Shown: positions 1-8,563 of the stretch, piece after piece
Layout of the letters: each line of letters opens with the position of its first letter
Numbering within the stretch: the stretch's first letter is position 1
Origin: Pseudarthrobacter oxydans
Lineage (GTDB): Bacteria; Actinomycetota; Actinomycetes; Actinomycetales; Micrococcaceae
Assembly: GCF_030812335.1 (NCBI RefSeq)
Contig: NZ_JAUSSN010000001.1
Span: forward strand, 186,001 to 250,000
Direction: 5' to 3'
Length of the DNA: 64,000 nucleotides
Notes under the pieces: generated by a model
What the model saw: only the letters and a program-made list of their open reading frames with translations
Database searches by the model: none
What the model was told of the DNA's origin: nothing
Position numbers and translations under genes: made by a program

Positions 1-206
1 CTCGAATGACCCGCAGCCGTAACGGCAAGGGCGCCAGGATCCCGAAAACATGCCCGCTGGGAGGGCACCTGAAGCTCGGCCGATGATAGGAACGGAGCAG
101 CCAATGGGATCCCAGGCTGCCGTAGATGAGATCGGGACGGGCCGCGAGGCGCCTCCGCCGGACGTTTTGCGGTGGGCCGCACGCCCTACGCTGTGTCCCC
201 GACGAT

Positions 207-1517
207 CTATACAGCCGTCCGGAAGAACATCTCCGTCACCCTCGTAAGACGGTGCGGATCGTCGACTCCGCACAGCTCACGTGCGGAGTGCATCGAGAGA
301 AGGGGCACACCGACGTCGACCGTCCGGATGCCCAGGCGGGTGGCGGTCAGGGGACCGATCGTGGAGCCGCAGGGCATCACGTTGTTCGAGACGAACTCCT
401 GATACGGGATGCCGGCGTCCGAGCACAACCGCGCCCAGAGGGCGGCGCCGGTGGCGTCCGTGGCGTAGCGCTGGTTGGCGTTGATCTTCAGCAGCGGGCC
501 GCCGTTCAGGGCCGGCCGGTTGGCCGGGTCGTGCCGTTCGGCGTAGTTGGGGTGGACGGCGTGGCCGGCGTCGGCGGACACACAGAACGACGCCGCGAAG
601 GCCTGCCGCCGCTGGCTCGCTGAGGCGCCCAGGCCGTCGGAAATGCGCACCAGCACGTCCTCGAGGATAGGCCCGCTCGCGCCGGAACGGGAGGCTGAGC
701 CGATCTCCTCGTGGTCGAACGCGGCGAGCACGGCAATCGGCGTCCCGGCCGGAAGCGGCGCGGCGGCGTGCGCAATCAGTGCGGTGAGCCCGGCGTGGGT
801 CGCCGACAGGTTGTCCAGCCGGCCGGAGGCGAAGAATTCGCCCTTCGCGCCGAACACGGCCGGGGGCTGGGTGTCGGCGATGACGACGTCGTAGCCGCCG
901 ATCAGGGCGGCGTCCACGTCCGCACCGGCAACCCGGTCCGCCAGCAGGCCCAGCAGGTCTTCGCCGGCCGGGTCGCCGAGCCCGTAGACCGGATTCATGT
1001 GCTGCTGCTTGTCCAGGGCCAGCCCCTCGTTCACGGCGCGGTCCAGGTGGATGGCCAGCTGCGGGAACCGCAGCAGCGGCCCGGTGGCGGTGAGGTGCTG
1101 GGTCCCGTCCCGCATCACCAGGCGCCCTGCGAGCTGCAGTTCGCGGTCCAGCCAGGAGTTGAGCAGCGGACCTCCATAGACCTCGACGCCGGCCTGCAGC
1201 CAACCGAACTTGCCCGTCGTGGGCTTGGGCTTGAGCTTGAACGACGGCGAATCGGTGTGGGCGCCCAGGATGTTGAAGCCGGTGGTGGGACCGGCCGTTT
1301 CCGGCGTCACCCAGGCGATGATCGCCCCGTCGCGGACCATGTAGAACTTCCCGGTCCCTGCGGGCCCGTCCCAGGGCAGCAGCTCGTCGAGGGCGGTGAA
1401 TCCCGCCCCGTCCAACCGGCGGGCGGCCTCGTGCACGGCATGGAAGCTCGACGGCGACGCGGTGACGTACGCGCCGAGGTCCTGGATGTGGGCTGCGGCG
1501 TTGGACTCTGAAGGCAT
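207..1517 (-). CDS. apeB: M18 family aminopeptidase
   Basis: A 436-residue zinc metallopeptidase of the M18 (aspartyl aminopeptidase-like, DNPEP/ApeB) family, which removes N-terminal residues from peptides in the cytoplasm. Visible signatures are the metal ligand motif HTDSP at about residues 87-91, GRLDNL at 232-237, the catalytic DHEE at 268-271, and a late LSMHSARE containing the terminal metal His. Length matches the family (about 430). No signal peptide is seen. The ATG follows no strong ribosome-binding site, but the frame has no better start. It lies 39 bp downstream of the dioxygenase-like gene on the same strand, with no obvious functional link. Family assignment is firm; the physiological substrate is not known from sequence. 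Confidence 0.95.
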   Translation of the reverse strand: MPSESNAAAHIQDLGAYVTASPSSFHAVHEAARRLDGAGFTALDELLPWDGPAGTGKFYMVRDGAIIAWVTPETAGPTTGFNILGAHTDSPSFKLKPKPTTGKFGWLQAGVEVYGGPLLNSWLDRELQLAGRLVMRDGTQHLTATGPLLRFPQLAIHLDRAVNEGLALDKQQHMNPVYGLGDPAGEDLLGLLADRVAGADVDAALIGGYDVVIADTQPPAVFGAKGEFFASGRLDNLSATHAGLTALIAHAAAPLPAGTPIAVLAAFDHEEIGSASRSGASGPILEDVLVRISDGLGASASQRRQAFAASFCVSADAGHAVHPNYAERHDPANRPALNGGPLLKINANQRYATDATGAALWARLCSDAGIPYQEFVSNNVMPCGSTIGPLTATRLGIRTVDVGVPLLSMHSARELCGVDDPHRLTRVTEMFFRTAV

Positions 1518-1556
1518 GGCTCCGAGTCTAGCGCCGTGCCGTCGGCCGGAGAGCTC

Positions 1557-2462
1557 CTACACGGTGACGTTGAGACCGGCCGTGTACCCGCCGGACACCG
1601 ACCCGGACATCGTGGCGAGCTGGTAGATGCCGCCGTCGTCGCCGAACACGTTGTCCGACGTCAGCGTGGTCCGGGGGAAGTTCCGGGCGCTGGATTCGTA
1701 GCCGGCCGAGGCGTAGACCTCCTTGCAGGCGGCGTCGGTCAGCGCGATCTGGGACACCGCGAGGACCTGCCCGGCCGCCGTCGCGTTGTCCATGGACTCG
1801 AAGATTTCGAAGTGGATGTGTGGCCAGCGGCCGCTGTAGGCACCCGGGAAGATGGTCTGGAAGGTGACCTGGCCGTTGGCGTCTGCCTCCTGGACGCCTC
1901 GGAGGTAGTTCTCGTTCTTGAGTCCGGCGTCGTACATGGAGTACTTGCCGTCCTTGTCGCAGTGCCAGGCGTAGACGGCGGCCCCGGCCAGCGGCACGCA
2001 GCCGTTGGCGTTGTCGAGCAGGGTCAGCGTGACGGTGAGCGGCACGCCGTCGGCCCGGGTGCTGGAGGTGCCGAAGCTGGTGGTGATGTCCTGCCGGACC
2101 ACGCCCGAGGTAGCCAGGACGTTGGGCCCGTTGGAGCCGTCGCCGGGATAGGGACCGGCGGTTTCCGCCGGGATTTCGACGCCGCATTCGGCGATGGCGC
2201 GGGTCAGGGTGGGCGAGGCGGATGAGGGCGTGCCGGTGGCCGCGGCGGTTCCGGTGGTTGCCGCCGTCGACCCCGCTGAGGCCGTGGCGGAGGCGGCGTC
2301 CGTGGAGGATCCCCCCGGCGTGCAGGCTGCCAGGGCGGCGGCCGTGCCGGCACCGAGGAACATGCCCAGCGACCGGCGGCTCATCAGGGTGGAAAGGTCG
2401 AACTCCAGGCCGCGGTCGTGGTCGGGGTGCGGCTCATGCGATGGCTGCGGGGAAAAGTTCAT
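1557..2462 (-). CDS. exported intradiol ring-cleavage dioxygenase-like lipoprotein
   Basis: A 301-residue protein of the intradiol dioxygenase / protocatechuate 3,4-dioxygenase beta-like family. The N-terminus has a twin-arginine signal (SRRSLGMFLGAG, RR at 29-30) ending in a lipobox ALAAC with Cys47, so it is probably Tat-exported and lipidated. A Ser/Thr/Ala-rich linker to about residue 85 precedes the domain. Conserved elements include VYAWHCDKDGKYS and RWPHIHFEIF, holding the Tyr and His residues that usually bind non-haem Fe(III). Cytoplasmic catechol dioxygenases lack such a signal; extracytoplasmic family members are often annotated only as dioxygenase-like. The aromatic substrate is unknown and no catabolic genes are adjacent. 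Confidence 0.85.
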   Translation of the reverse strand: MNFSPQPSHEPHPDHDRGLEFDLSTLMSRRSLGMFLGAGTAAALAACTPGGSSTDAASATASAGSTAATTGTAAATGTPSSASPTLTRAIAECGVEIPAETAGPYPGDGSNGPNVLATSGVVRQDITTSFGTSSTRADGVPLTVTLTLLDNANGCVPLAGAAVYAWHCDKDGKYSMYDAGLKNENYLRGVQEADANGQVTFQTIFPGAYSGRWPHIHFEIFESMDNATAAGQVLAVSQIALTDAACKEVYASAGYESSARNFPRTTLTSDNVFGDDGGIYQLATMSGSVSGGYTAGLNVTV

Positions 2463-2585
2463 GCATCCATCGAACCCCGGGGCACTATGCCCTGGCTAGG
2501 TCCTCCCTGTGAAGCCGCTGTGGCCTGCGACGGAGCGCCCCGGCGCGGACTGGGCGCGGGGCATGCACCGCCCGGGCGCCTAGGA

Positions 2586-2690
2586 CTGGACATGTGCCAC
2601 CGGCGCCCGCCGGACATGCCCTCCCCGCCGGCCAAAGTCTGGACATGTCCCACCTGGCCCGCCGGACATGCCCTCCCCCGGCCGCGCCGA
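2586..2690. repeat. tandem ~53-bp repeat with GGACATG cores
   Basis: Two tandem copies start near 2586 and 2639. Each carries two GGACATG cores (2588-2594 and 2612-2618; 2641-2647 and 2664-2670). A 22-bp stretch at 2605-2626 recurs exactly at 2657-2678. A further inverted core, CATGTCC, lies at 2736-2742 beside a reversed GGGAGGG tract. GGACATGTCC is itself palindromic, so these could be protein-binding sites. Confidence 0.75.
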
Positions 2691-2715
2691 GTGGACACAA
2701 TGCCATTATGTCCAC
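2691..2715. repeat. near-perfect 25-bp palindrome
   Basis: Arms GTGGACA (2691-2697) and TGTCCAC (2709-2715) enclose AATG and CATT around a central C. Only one base pair of the twelve is mismatched. It sits directly after the GGACATG tandem repeats and shares their GGACA core, so it may be the best copy of one operator family. Confidence 0.75.
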
Positions 2716-2776
2716 TGCAGCGCGGGAGGGGAGGGCATGTCCCGTGGTGCTGGAGGACCCGGGGCCGGGGCGGGAG

Positions 2777-4219
2777 TTAGGACGCCGGGCCGGCACCCAC
2801 GGTGGCTTCTTCGGCGGCCGTCACGGTCCCGGTATCCGTGGCACCATCGTCGCCGATTGCCGCGGGCTTCCCGCCGTTTTTACGGTAGCGCCAGACGCCG
2901 ATCCCGACCACGACGGCGGCGAGGGCCAGGGAGAGCAGCAGTGATTCGCGGGTGGACTCCAGGACCACCATGCCGATCAGCAGGGCGACGATGCTGATGA
3001 TGGCGACCCAGGTCAGGTAGGGGAACAGCCACATCTTCAACTGGAGGTCCTTGGCCGCGGCGCCCATCCGGCGGCGCAGGATCAGCTGCGAGCCGGCGAT
3101 CACGAGCCAGACAAACAGGGCGATGGCGCCTGAGGTGTTGACCAGGAACAGGAACACGGTGTCCGGGGCGATGTAGTTCAGGCCGACGGTGATGAAGCCG
3201 ACCACGGTGGAGGCAAGGACGGCGGCGGCGGGAACGCCGCGCTTGGAGATCCGCATCCAGGACCGCGGCGCGTCGCCGCGGCGGGACAGCGAGAACAGCA
3301 TCCGGCTGGCGGTGTACAGGCCGGAGTTGAGGCAGGACAACACGGAGGTGAGCACCACGATGTCCATGATGGTGCCGGCGCCGGGGATGCCGTACAGCTC
3401 GATCACGGCAACGTAAGGGCTCTTGGCCACGGAGGCGGAGTTCCAGGGCAGCAGCGTGACCACGATGGCAATGGAGCCGATGTAGAACACGAGGATGCGC
3501 CAGACGGTGGACTTCACGGCTTTCTTGACCGCGTCGACGGGGTTTTCGGATTCTCCGGCGGCGATGGTGGCGATCTCAGCGCCAAAGAAGGAGAAAACGA
3601 CCACGAGGATGCCGGCTAGCACGGCGCCGGGGCCGTTGGGCATAAAGCCGCCGTTTTCCAGCAGGTTGCTCACCCCGGGGGCCGGGACGCCCGGGATGAG
3701 GCCCAGGATGGCCGCGGCGCCGAAGAGCAGGAACAGCACGATCGCCGCCACCTTGATCGAAGCGAACCAGAACTCGAACTCGCCAAAGGACTTCACCGAG
3801 CTCAGGTTGGTCAGGGTCAGGACCACCATCAGCAGCAGTGCCCAGATCCACTGGTCGATTCCGGGCACCCAGCGGTGCATGATCGCCGCACCGGCCGTGG
3901 CCTCGATGCCGAGCACAATGATCCAGAACCAGGCGTACAGCCAGCCGATGCTGAATCCTGCCCACCGGCCCAGGGCCTTGTCGGCATACGTCGAGAAGGA
4001 TCCGGTCTCCGGATTGGCTGCCGCCATTTCGCCGAGCATCCGCATGACCAGGATGACCACGAGTCCCGCCGCCGTGTAGGCGACCAGGATGCCCGGACCG
4101 GCTTGCTGGATCGCCGCGCCCGAGCCGACAAACAGGCCGGCACCGATCACCCCGGCGATGGCGATCATGGACAGATGCCTGGGTTTCAGGGATTTCGAGA
4201 GCTGCTGGTCAGCCTGCAT
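2777..4219 (-). CDS. APC-superfamily amino-acid permease (GabP/AnsP-like)
   Basis: A 480-residue, 12-TM amino acid:cation symporter-type permease. The N-terminus SKSLKPRHLSMIAIAGVIGAGLFVG is the family TM1 signature with the GAGLF substrate-backbone motif, and EMAAANPETGSFSTYA in TM3 is typical of the GABA/aspartate/proline group. The ATG at 4219 was preferred over an upstream in-frame codon at 4288 because GAAGGACGG lies 6-8 bases before it. The last roughly 35 residues are a hydrophilic tail. It is monocistronic, with no catabolic neighbour. GABA, asparagine, proline or aromatic residues are possible substrates; sequence alone does not choose. Confidence 0.9.
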   Translation of the reverse strand: MQADQQLSKSLKPRHLSMIAIAGVIGAGLFVGSGAAIQQAGPGILVAYTAAGLVVILVMRMLGEMAAANPETGSFSTYADKALGRWAGFSIGWLYAWFWIIVLGIEATAGAAIMHRWVPGIDQWIWALLLMVVLTLTNLSSVKSFGEFEFWFASIKVAAIVLFLLFGAAAILGLIPGVPAPGVSNLLENGGFMPNGPGAVLAGILVVVFSFFGAEIATIAAGESENPVDAVKKAVKSTVWRILVFYIGSIAIVVTLLPWNSASVAKSPYVAVIELYGIPGAGTIMDIVVLTSVLSCLNSGLYTASRMLFSLSRRGDAPRSWMRISKRGVPAAAVLASTVVGFITVGLNYIAPDTVFLFLVNTSGAIALFVWLVIAGSQLILRRRMGAAAKDLQLKMWLFPYLTWVAIISIVALLIGMVVLESTRESLLLSLALAAVVVGIGVWRYRKNGGKPAAIGDDGATDTGTVTAAEEATVGAGPAS

Positions 4220-4443
4220 GAAGCGCCGTCCTTCGTGGATTGTTCGGGTCCGCGGATAAACCGTGAAGACTTGTGCGGCGGACCACATTGACGTTTCACC
4301 CTAGACCGGGCGGGGAAGCGCCTGTTCTGTGCAATCCCACAAATGACGGAGGACCAATGAGGGCACAACTCCAGCAAAGAGGCCCATAGAGCAAGAGAAG
4401 TTGCCTCACGGGCAATTCGGCAATGTGCCTGAAACCACTGCTT

Positions 4444-4488
4444 CGGACTACTGAGCCCGGCCAGCCCGTGGCCGGGCTCAGTAGTCCG
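4444..4488 (-). terminator. 20-bp stem terminator of the two-component operon
   Basis: A perfect 20-bp stem (4444-4463 with 4469-4488, loop GCCCG) overlaps the stop codon of the response regulator at 4478-4480. No U-run follows on the minus strand, so it may act as a Rho-assisted or stem-only terminator, or as a 3'-end stabiliser. Confidence 0.65.
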
Positions 4489-5236
4489 GGTTGCTGGGCA
4501 CCACGAGCCCGGTCTCGTAGGCGTACACCACGGCCTGGACCCGGTCGCGCAGATGGAGCTTGGTGAGGATCCGGCGCACGTGGGTCTTGACCGTGGCTTC
4601 GGAGAGGAAGTACCGGTGCGCAATCTCGGCATTGGACAGCCCCTCGGCCATCGCCCCGAGCATCTCGGTTTCGCGCGGGGTGAGGTCCTCCAGCAGCGGA
4701 TCCCGGGCTGGCCGGACCCCGGCGGGTGCCCCGCCGGACGCCTCCTGGCCGGGGGCGCCGCCGTCGGCCGGGCCATTTCCGTTGCCCCGGACATACGTTT
4801 CGAGCAGCCTTCGGGTGATGCGCGGCGCCACCACCGCGTCACCGCTCGCCACAACCCGGACGGCACTAATCAGCTCGGCGGGCGCCACGTCCTTGAGCAG
4901 GAAGGCCGAGGCGCCGGCCTGGAGCCCGGCGAACGCGTATTCATCCAGGTCGAAGGTGGTGAGGATGATGATCCTCGCGTTGGCCCCGGCTTTGGTGATG
5001 GCCCGCGTGGCCTCGATCCCGTCCAGCACCGGCATCCGCACATCCATCAGCACCACGTCGGGCGCGAGTTCGCGGACCTGACGGATCGCTTCGGCGCCGT
5101 CGAAGGCCTCGCCGACAATCCCCAGATCGTCCTCGCCCTCCAGGATCAGGCGGAAGCCCATCCTCAGGAGCGGCTGGTCATCCACCAGCAGGATGCGGAT
5201 CGGTGCGGTCTCGCTCATCGGTTCCCCTTGACTCAT
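4478..5236 (-). CDS. NarL/LuxR-family response regulator
   Basis: A 252-residue response regulator: N-terminal receiver (RILLVDDQPLLRMGF, phospho-acceptor Asp in LMDVRMP at about residue 65) and C-terminal LuxR-type HTH (LTPRETEMLGAMAEGLSNAEIA), joined by a Gly/Pro-rich linker of about 30 residues. Its start overlaps the stop of the kinase gene as ATGA at 5233-5236. A second ATG at 5218 has a better AAGGGGAA site, so the true start may be six residues later. It is the last gene of an ABC-ATPase, permease, kinase, regulator operon, so it probably controls that transporter. Candidate binding repeats lie upstream of the operon at 8509-8536. Confidence 0.93.
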   Translation of the reverse strand: MSQGEPMSETAPIRILLVDDQPLLRMGFRLILEGEDDLGIVGEAFDGAEAIRQVRELAPDVVLMDVRMPVLDGIEATRAITKAGANARIIILTTFDLDEYAFAGLQAGASAFLLKDVAPAELISAVRVVASGDAVVAPRITRRLLETYVRGNGNGPADGGAPGQEASGGAPAGVRPARDPLLEDLTPRETEMLGAMAEGLSNAEIAHRYFLSEATVKTHVRRILTKLHLRDRVQAVVYAYETGLVVPSNPDY

Positions 5237-6558
5237 GTGCCCTTACTTCCGTTGTCGCCGTTCCAGTGCAGCACGGCGTGCACACGCCAGCCGTGATCCG
5301 CGATCGGCCCTGCCTCCACGGTCCCCGCGTAGATACGCGCCCGCTCCAGCATTCCGGCGAGGCCCCGGCCCGTCCCCACGGATCCGCGGGATTGCCGGGC
5401 CGCCGCTGCCGAGCCGCCGGAGTCGACGGTGCCCTTGCCGTCGTCGACGACGTCGATGCTGACCGTAGGGCCGGTCCGGGCAATGGCCACGTCCACCCGC
5501 CCCAGCGATCGGCCGTAGCGCAGCACATTCGTCAGGGACTCCTGCACGATCCGGTACACCGTCAGCTGGAACGCGGCGTCGTCCGGCAGCGAGGGGCCGG
5601 TGTGCGTGTAGTGCAGCGGGAGCCCCGCAGTGCGGAAGCCCTCCAGAAGTTTGCCCAGGCTGTCCCCGCCCGCGAGCGGTTCGCGCGGAGCCTGCCCCGG
5701 GCCCGCGTCGTCGCGCAACACGCCCAGGACGCGCCGCATGTCCGCCAGGGCGGTGCGGCCGGTGCGGGAGAGTTCCCCGAGGACCTCCGCCGCCCGCGCG
5801 GGGTTCTTTTTGACCACGACGGCGGCCCCGTCCGCCAGGCTGACCATCACCGTGAGCGAATGCGCCACGACGTCATGCATTTCGCGCGCGATGCGGTTGC
5901 GTTCGGTGACCGACCCGAGGCGAGCGGCCCTCGCGGCCCAGGCGGCAATCTCGTGCTCGTGCTCGCGCCGCTGCCGGACCGAGACGCCGAGGCCGGTGGC
6001 GATGACGTTGGAGAGGGTGATGCTGACGGCCGCGGCGATGCTGGTGATCAGCTGGAAGTTCTCCGGCGTGTTCACGCCCATGTCCGGCAGCCGGCCGTCC
6101 AGCGGACCAACTGCCAGCAGGAAGTACAGGAACACCAGCGGTGCTGTCGCCGCCACCAGGCAGGCCAGGGCGAACCGGCGGCTGCGCGCCTCCGCCACGG
6201 CGTAGAGCGCAAACCACAGCCCGGCGGAGACGCTGGAACCCCAGGGGTGGAGCAGGGCCACACCCAGCTCCAGCACCGCCACGACGGCCACCACGTGTAC
6301 CGGATGGCTCCGCCGGAACACCAGCGCGGCCGCGGCCAGCACGAGCAGCACGACGACCGGCCACACGCCGTCGCGCACCGCTTCCACCGCGGCGGGGGTC
6401 ACCAGCAGCAAGTAGCAGGCCACGACCACGGCATCCATGGCCCGCGGGTGCTGGAACAGGTAGCGCCGGATGCGCCCCCGGCGTCGGGCGGTGATTTCAG
6501 CGAAGGACGCGTCAGCCTGGCCGGCTGGCGCGTCCTTCACAGGAACTGCATCGATCAT
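5233..6558 (-). CDS. sensor histidine kinase (HisKA_3 type)
   Basis: A 441-residue membrane kinase. Several predicted TM helices (about residues 42-190) lead into a HisKA_3 dimerisation helix RNRIAREMHDVVAHSLTVM, phospho-acceptor His228. A HATPase_c domain follows, with VSIDVVDDGKG and GRGLAGMLERARIY (N and G boxes). No extracellular sensor domain is seen; like DesK and LiaS it probably senses the membrane or a partner. It is translationally coupled to the response regulator (ATGA overlap), and lies 28 bp downstream of the ABC permease gene in the same operon, which suggests that the transporter and kinase respond to one stimulus. Confidence 0.93.
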   Translation of the reverse strand: MIDAVPVKDAPAGQADASFAEITARRRGRIRRYLFQHPRAMDAVVVACYLLLVTPAAVEAVRDGVWPVVVLLVLAAAALVFRRSHPVHVVAVVAVLELGVALLHPWGSSVSAGLWFALYAVAEARSRRFALACLVAATAPLVFLYFLLAVGPLDGRLPDMGVNTPENFQLITSIAAAVSITLSNVIATGLGVSVRQRREHEHEIAAWAARAARLGSVTERNRIAREMHDVVAHSLTVMVSLADGAAVVVKKNPARAAEVLGELSRTGRTALADMRRVLGVLRDDAGPGQAPREPLAGGDSLGKLLEGFRTAGLPLHYTHTGPSLPDDAAFQLTVYRIVQESLTNVLRYGRSLGRVDVAIARTGPTVSIDVVDDGKGTVDSGGSAAAARQSRGSVGTGRGLAGMLERARIYAGTVEAGPIADHGWRVHAVLHWNGDNGSKGT

Positions 6559-6586
6559 GCTCTGAGCCTAGACGGCGGGCGGGAGC

Positions 6587-7483
6587 CTAGACGTCCCGCT
6601 TCTTCAGCAAAACGGCGGCCAGGACCACCGGGATGACGACCCAGGCGCCCAGCACCATCGCGGCCTGCCAGGCCTCCAGTGTGTCCGGGACGTGTTGCAC
6701 GGCTGTCATGGGTTCGACCGTGTTGCCCGGCAGGTACTTGCGGGCCTCGACGAAGAAGTCGCCCGGGATCAGCTGGAAGGCGATCGGTGCCACGAAGAAC
6801 AACCCGACAAGGCTCATGATGCCGCCGGCGGAATTGCGGATCAGCGAGCCCAGTGCCATGCCGATGGCGGCGACGGCGGCGACGTAGAGGCTGTTGACGA
6901 GCAGCATCTTCACCGACTGCGGGCTGGCGAGGTCCAGGTTGAGGTTGTAGTTGTCCAGAATCGGCAGCGCCATCAGGCCGGCCAGGTACACGGAGGCCGC
7001 GGTGAGGACGAACGCCGTCACCATGACCACAAGCAGCTTGGCGGCGTAGGCGGGGATCCGCTTGGGGACCGCCGCGAACGTGGAGCGGGCCATGCCTGTA
7101 GTGAACTCGGAGCTCATCAGCAGCACCCCGAGCGAACCGAGAATCAGCTGGGCGAACGCGATGCCGGACGTGGGGACGCCGACGGCGAGGTCCCCGCCCT
7201 GGGCGGCGAAGGCAGCGGCCGCTTGCGGATCAGTGGCCGCGGCCTCGGCGAACTGTCCCGTTCCCCAGGCGGAGAGGGCACCGAAGCCCACCACGACCAG
7301 GACGGTGCAGCCCAGCAGGATCAGGGTGGACAGGAGCGTGCGGAACTTAATGAATTCGGAGTTCAGCACCCGAAAAAAACTGGGGCCCGGGCCGGTGCTG
7401 GTGCCGGACATCCCGCCGGCCGGGGCGCCACCGGTGCCGGCATGTGCGCCGCGGCGGGAGGGGTCGAGAGTGGTCGAGCTCAT
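6587..7483 (-). CDS. ABC-2 type transporter permease
   Basis: A 298-residue integral membrane protein of the ABC-2 family with about six TM helices after a Gly/Pro-rich cytoplasmic N-terminus of about 35 residues. It starts three bases after the ATPase gene ends, so the two form one exporter. The large loop between TM1 and TM2 (AWGTGQFAEAAATDPQAAA) is typical of NatB/BcrB-like permeases. Linkage to a kinase and regulator is common for antimicrobial-peptide or membrane-stress exporters, but the substrate cannot be read from the sequence. Confidence 0.9.
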   Translation of the reverse strand: MSSTTLDPSRRGAHAGTGGAPAGGMSGTSTGPGPSFFRVLNSEFIKFRTLLSTLILLGCTVLVVVGFGALSAWGTGQFAEAAATDPQAAAAFAAQGGDLAVGVPTSGIAFAQLILGSLGVLLMSSEFTTGMARSTFAAVPKRIPAYAAKLLVVMVTAFVLTAASVYLAGLMALPILDNYNLNLDLASPQSVKMLLVNSLYVAAVAAIGMALGSLIRNSAGGIMSLVGLFFVAPIAFQLIPGDFFVEARKYLPGNTVEPMTAVQHVPDTLEAWQAAMVLGAWVVIPVVLAAVLLKKRDV

Positions 7484-7486
7484 GGC

Positions 7487-8431
7487 TTAGTTGCCTCCGG
7501 ACTGGACGGGGGCGGCAGCGCCCGTGGTGATCAGTGAGTGGTATTCGACCTCATCCTTGGTCAGTTCCATGTAGGCCTCCTCGAGGCTGGCCTGAAGCGG
7601 GGTGAGTTCGTAGATCATGACGTGGCTGTCGAGGGCTGCGCGGGCGATCCGGCGCGGGTCGAGGCCGGTGACCTCGAGCAGTTCGTTCTCCTGCAGCTCC
7701 ACGGAAACGCCGTCGCCGGCGAGCAGGTGCATCAGCCGGTCCGGCTGGTCGGTGCGAACGCGGGTGCGGATCTGGCCCTTTCCGGTGATGATGTCCTGGA
7801 TCGGCGCATCGGCGATGATCCGGCCGCGGCCGATCACGATCAGGTGGTCGGCGGTGACGGCCATCTCGCTCATGAGGTGGCTGGAGAGGAACACCGTGCG
7901 TCCCTCGGAGGCCAGGTACTTGACCAGGTTGCGGACCCAGACAACGCCCTCCGGGTCCAGTCCGTTGACCGGCTCATCCAGGATGACGGTCTGCGGGTCG
8001 CCGAGCAGCGCGGCGGCGATCCCGAGCCGCTGGCCCATGCCGAGGGAGAAACCGCCGACCTTCTTTTTGGCCACGTCGGCCAGTCCCGTCATCTCGATGA
8101 CGTCGTGCACGCGTTTTTTCGGGATGCTGTGCGTGGCGGCCATTGCGAGCAGGTGGTTGTAGGCGGAGCGGCTGGTGTGGACGGCCTTGGCGTCGAGCAG
8201 CGCGCCGACATCGCGCAGCGGCGCTGCGTGCCGGGCGAACGGGCTGCCGTTGACGGTGACGGTGCCCGAGGTCGGCCGGTCCAGCCCCATGATCATGCGC
8301 ATGGTGGTGGACTTGCCGGCTCCGTTCGGGCCCAGGAAGCCGGTGACCCGGCCGGCTTCGACGGTGAAGTTGACTCCGGCGACGGCGGTCTTGTCGCCGT
8401 AAACCTTGGTCAGGCCTCGTGCTTCGATCAT
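7487..8431 (-). CDS. ABC transporter ATP-binding protein
   Basis: A 314-residue ATPase of the BcrA/CcmA-like group: Walker A GPNGAGKST near residue 34, signature FSLGMGQRLGI, Walker B TVILDEPVNGLDPEG, and the H-loop SSHLMSEM. A C-terminal extension of about 80 residues, common in drug-resistance ATPases of this type, follows the nucleotide-binding domain. It is the first gene of the four-gene operon (ATPase, permease, kinase, regulator). The upstream spacer 8432-8563 carries 11-bp-phased repeats and a short inverted repeat. Confidence 0.94.
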   Translation of the reverse strand: MIEARGLTKVYGDKTAVAGVNFTVEAGRVTGFLGPNGAGKSTTMRMIMGLDRPTSGTVTVNGSPFARHAAPLRDVGALLDAKAVHTSRSAYNHLLAMAATHSIPKKRVHDVIEMTGLADVAKKKVGGFSLGMGQRLGIAAALLGDPQTVILDEPVNGLDPEGVVWVRNLVKYLASEGRTVFLSSHLMSEMAVTADHLIVIGRGRIIADAPIQDIITGKGQIRTRVRTDQPDRLMHLLAGDGVSVELQENELLEVTGLDPRRIARAALDSHVMIYELTPLQASLEEAYMELTKDEVEYHSLITTGAAAPVQSGGN

Positions 8432-8461
8432 GGAAGCGTTCCTTTACCTAGCAATGGGGGT

Positions 8462-8475
8462 TGGTGTACACACCA
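8462..8475. promoter_or_regulatory. inverted repeat upstream of ABC/TCS operon
   Basis: TGGTGT and ACACCA arms separated by two bases lie 31 bases before the ATPase start codon, a position suitable for an operator at or near the promoter. No regulator is assigned. Confidence 0.4.
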
Positions 8476-8508
8476 CGCTACCGAGGCGGGGAGCCGGTTT
8501 CGCCGGTC

Positions 8509-8536
8509 TCAGGGATGATTCAGGGTCGAATCAGGG
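8509..8536. promoter_or_regulatory. three TCAGGG direct repeats with 11-bp period
   Basis: TCAGGG occurs at 8509-8514, 8520-8525 and 8531-8536, exactly 11 bp apart and so on one face of the helix. They lie about 80-105 bp upstream of the ATPase start, between it and the end of the PAP2/kinase gene. Tandem phased repeats are typical of response-regulator binding; the operon-encoded regulator is the obvious candidate. Confidence 0.5.
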
Positions 8537-8563
8537 TAGTCCGGGAGGATGACGATGCCGCCG

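Larger units (their letters stand above)
2463..2776. other. intergenic repeat and palindrome region
   Basis: This 314-base spacer between the amino-acid permease and the dioxygenase-like gene (both minus strand) has no convincing ORF. It holds two tandem copies of a roughly 53-bp unit, a near-perfect 25-bp palindrome and an inverted partial copy, described separately. It includes the upstream region of the dioxygenase-like gene, but I cannot define a promoter. Confidence 0.6.

Noticed and set aside
1..206. Possible partial gene at the left edge
   Set aside because: Plus-strand frames stop early (the longest from the edge ends near base 84). An open minus-strand frame from about base 51 is too short to assign. 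No feature is supported.
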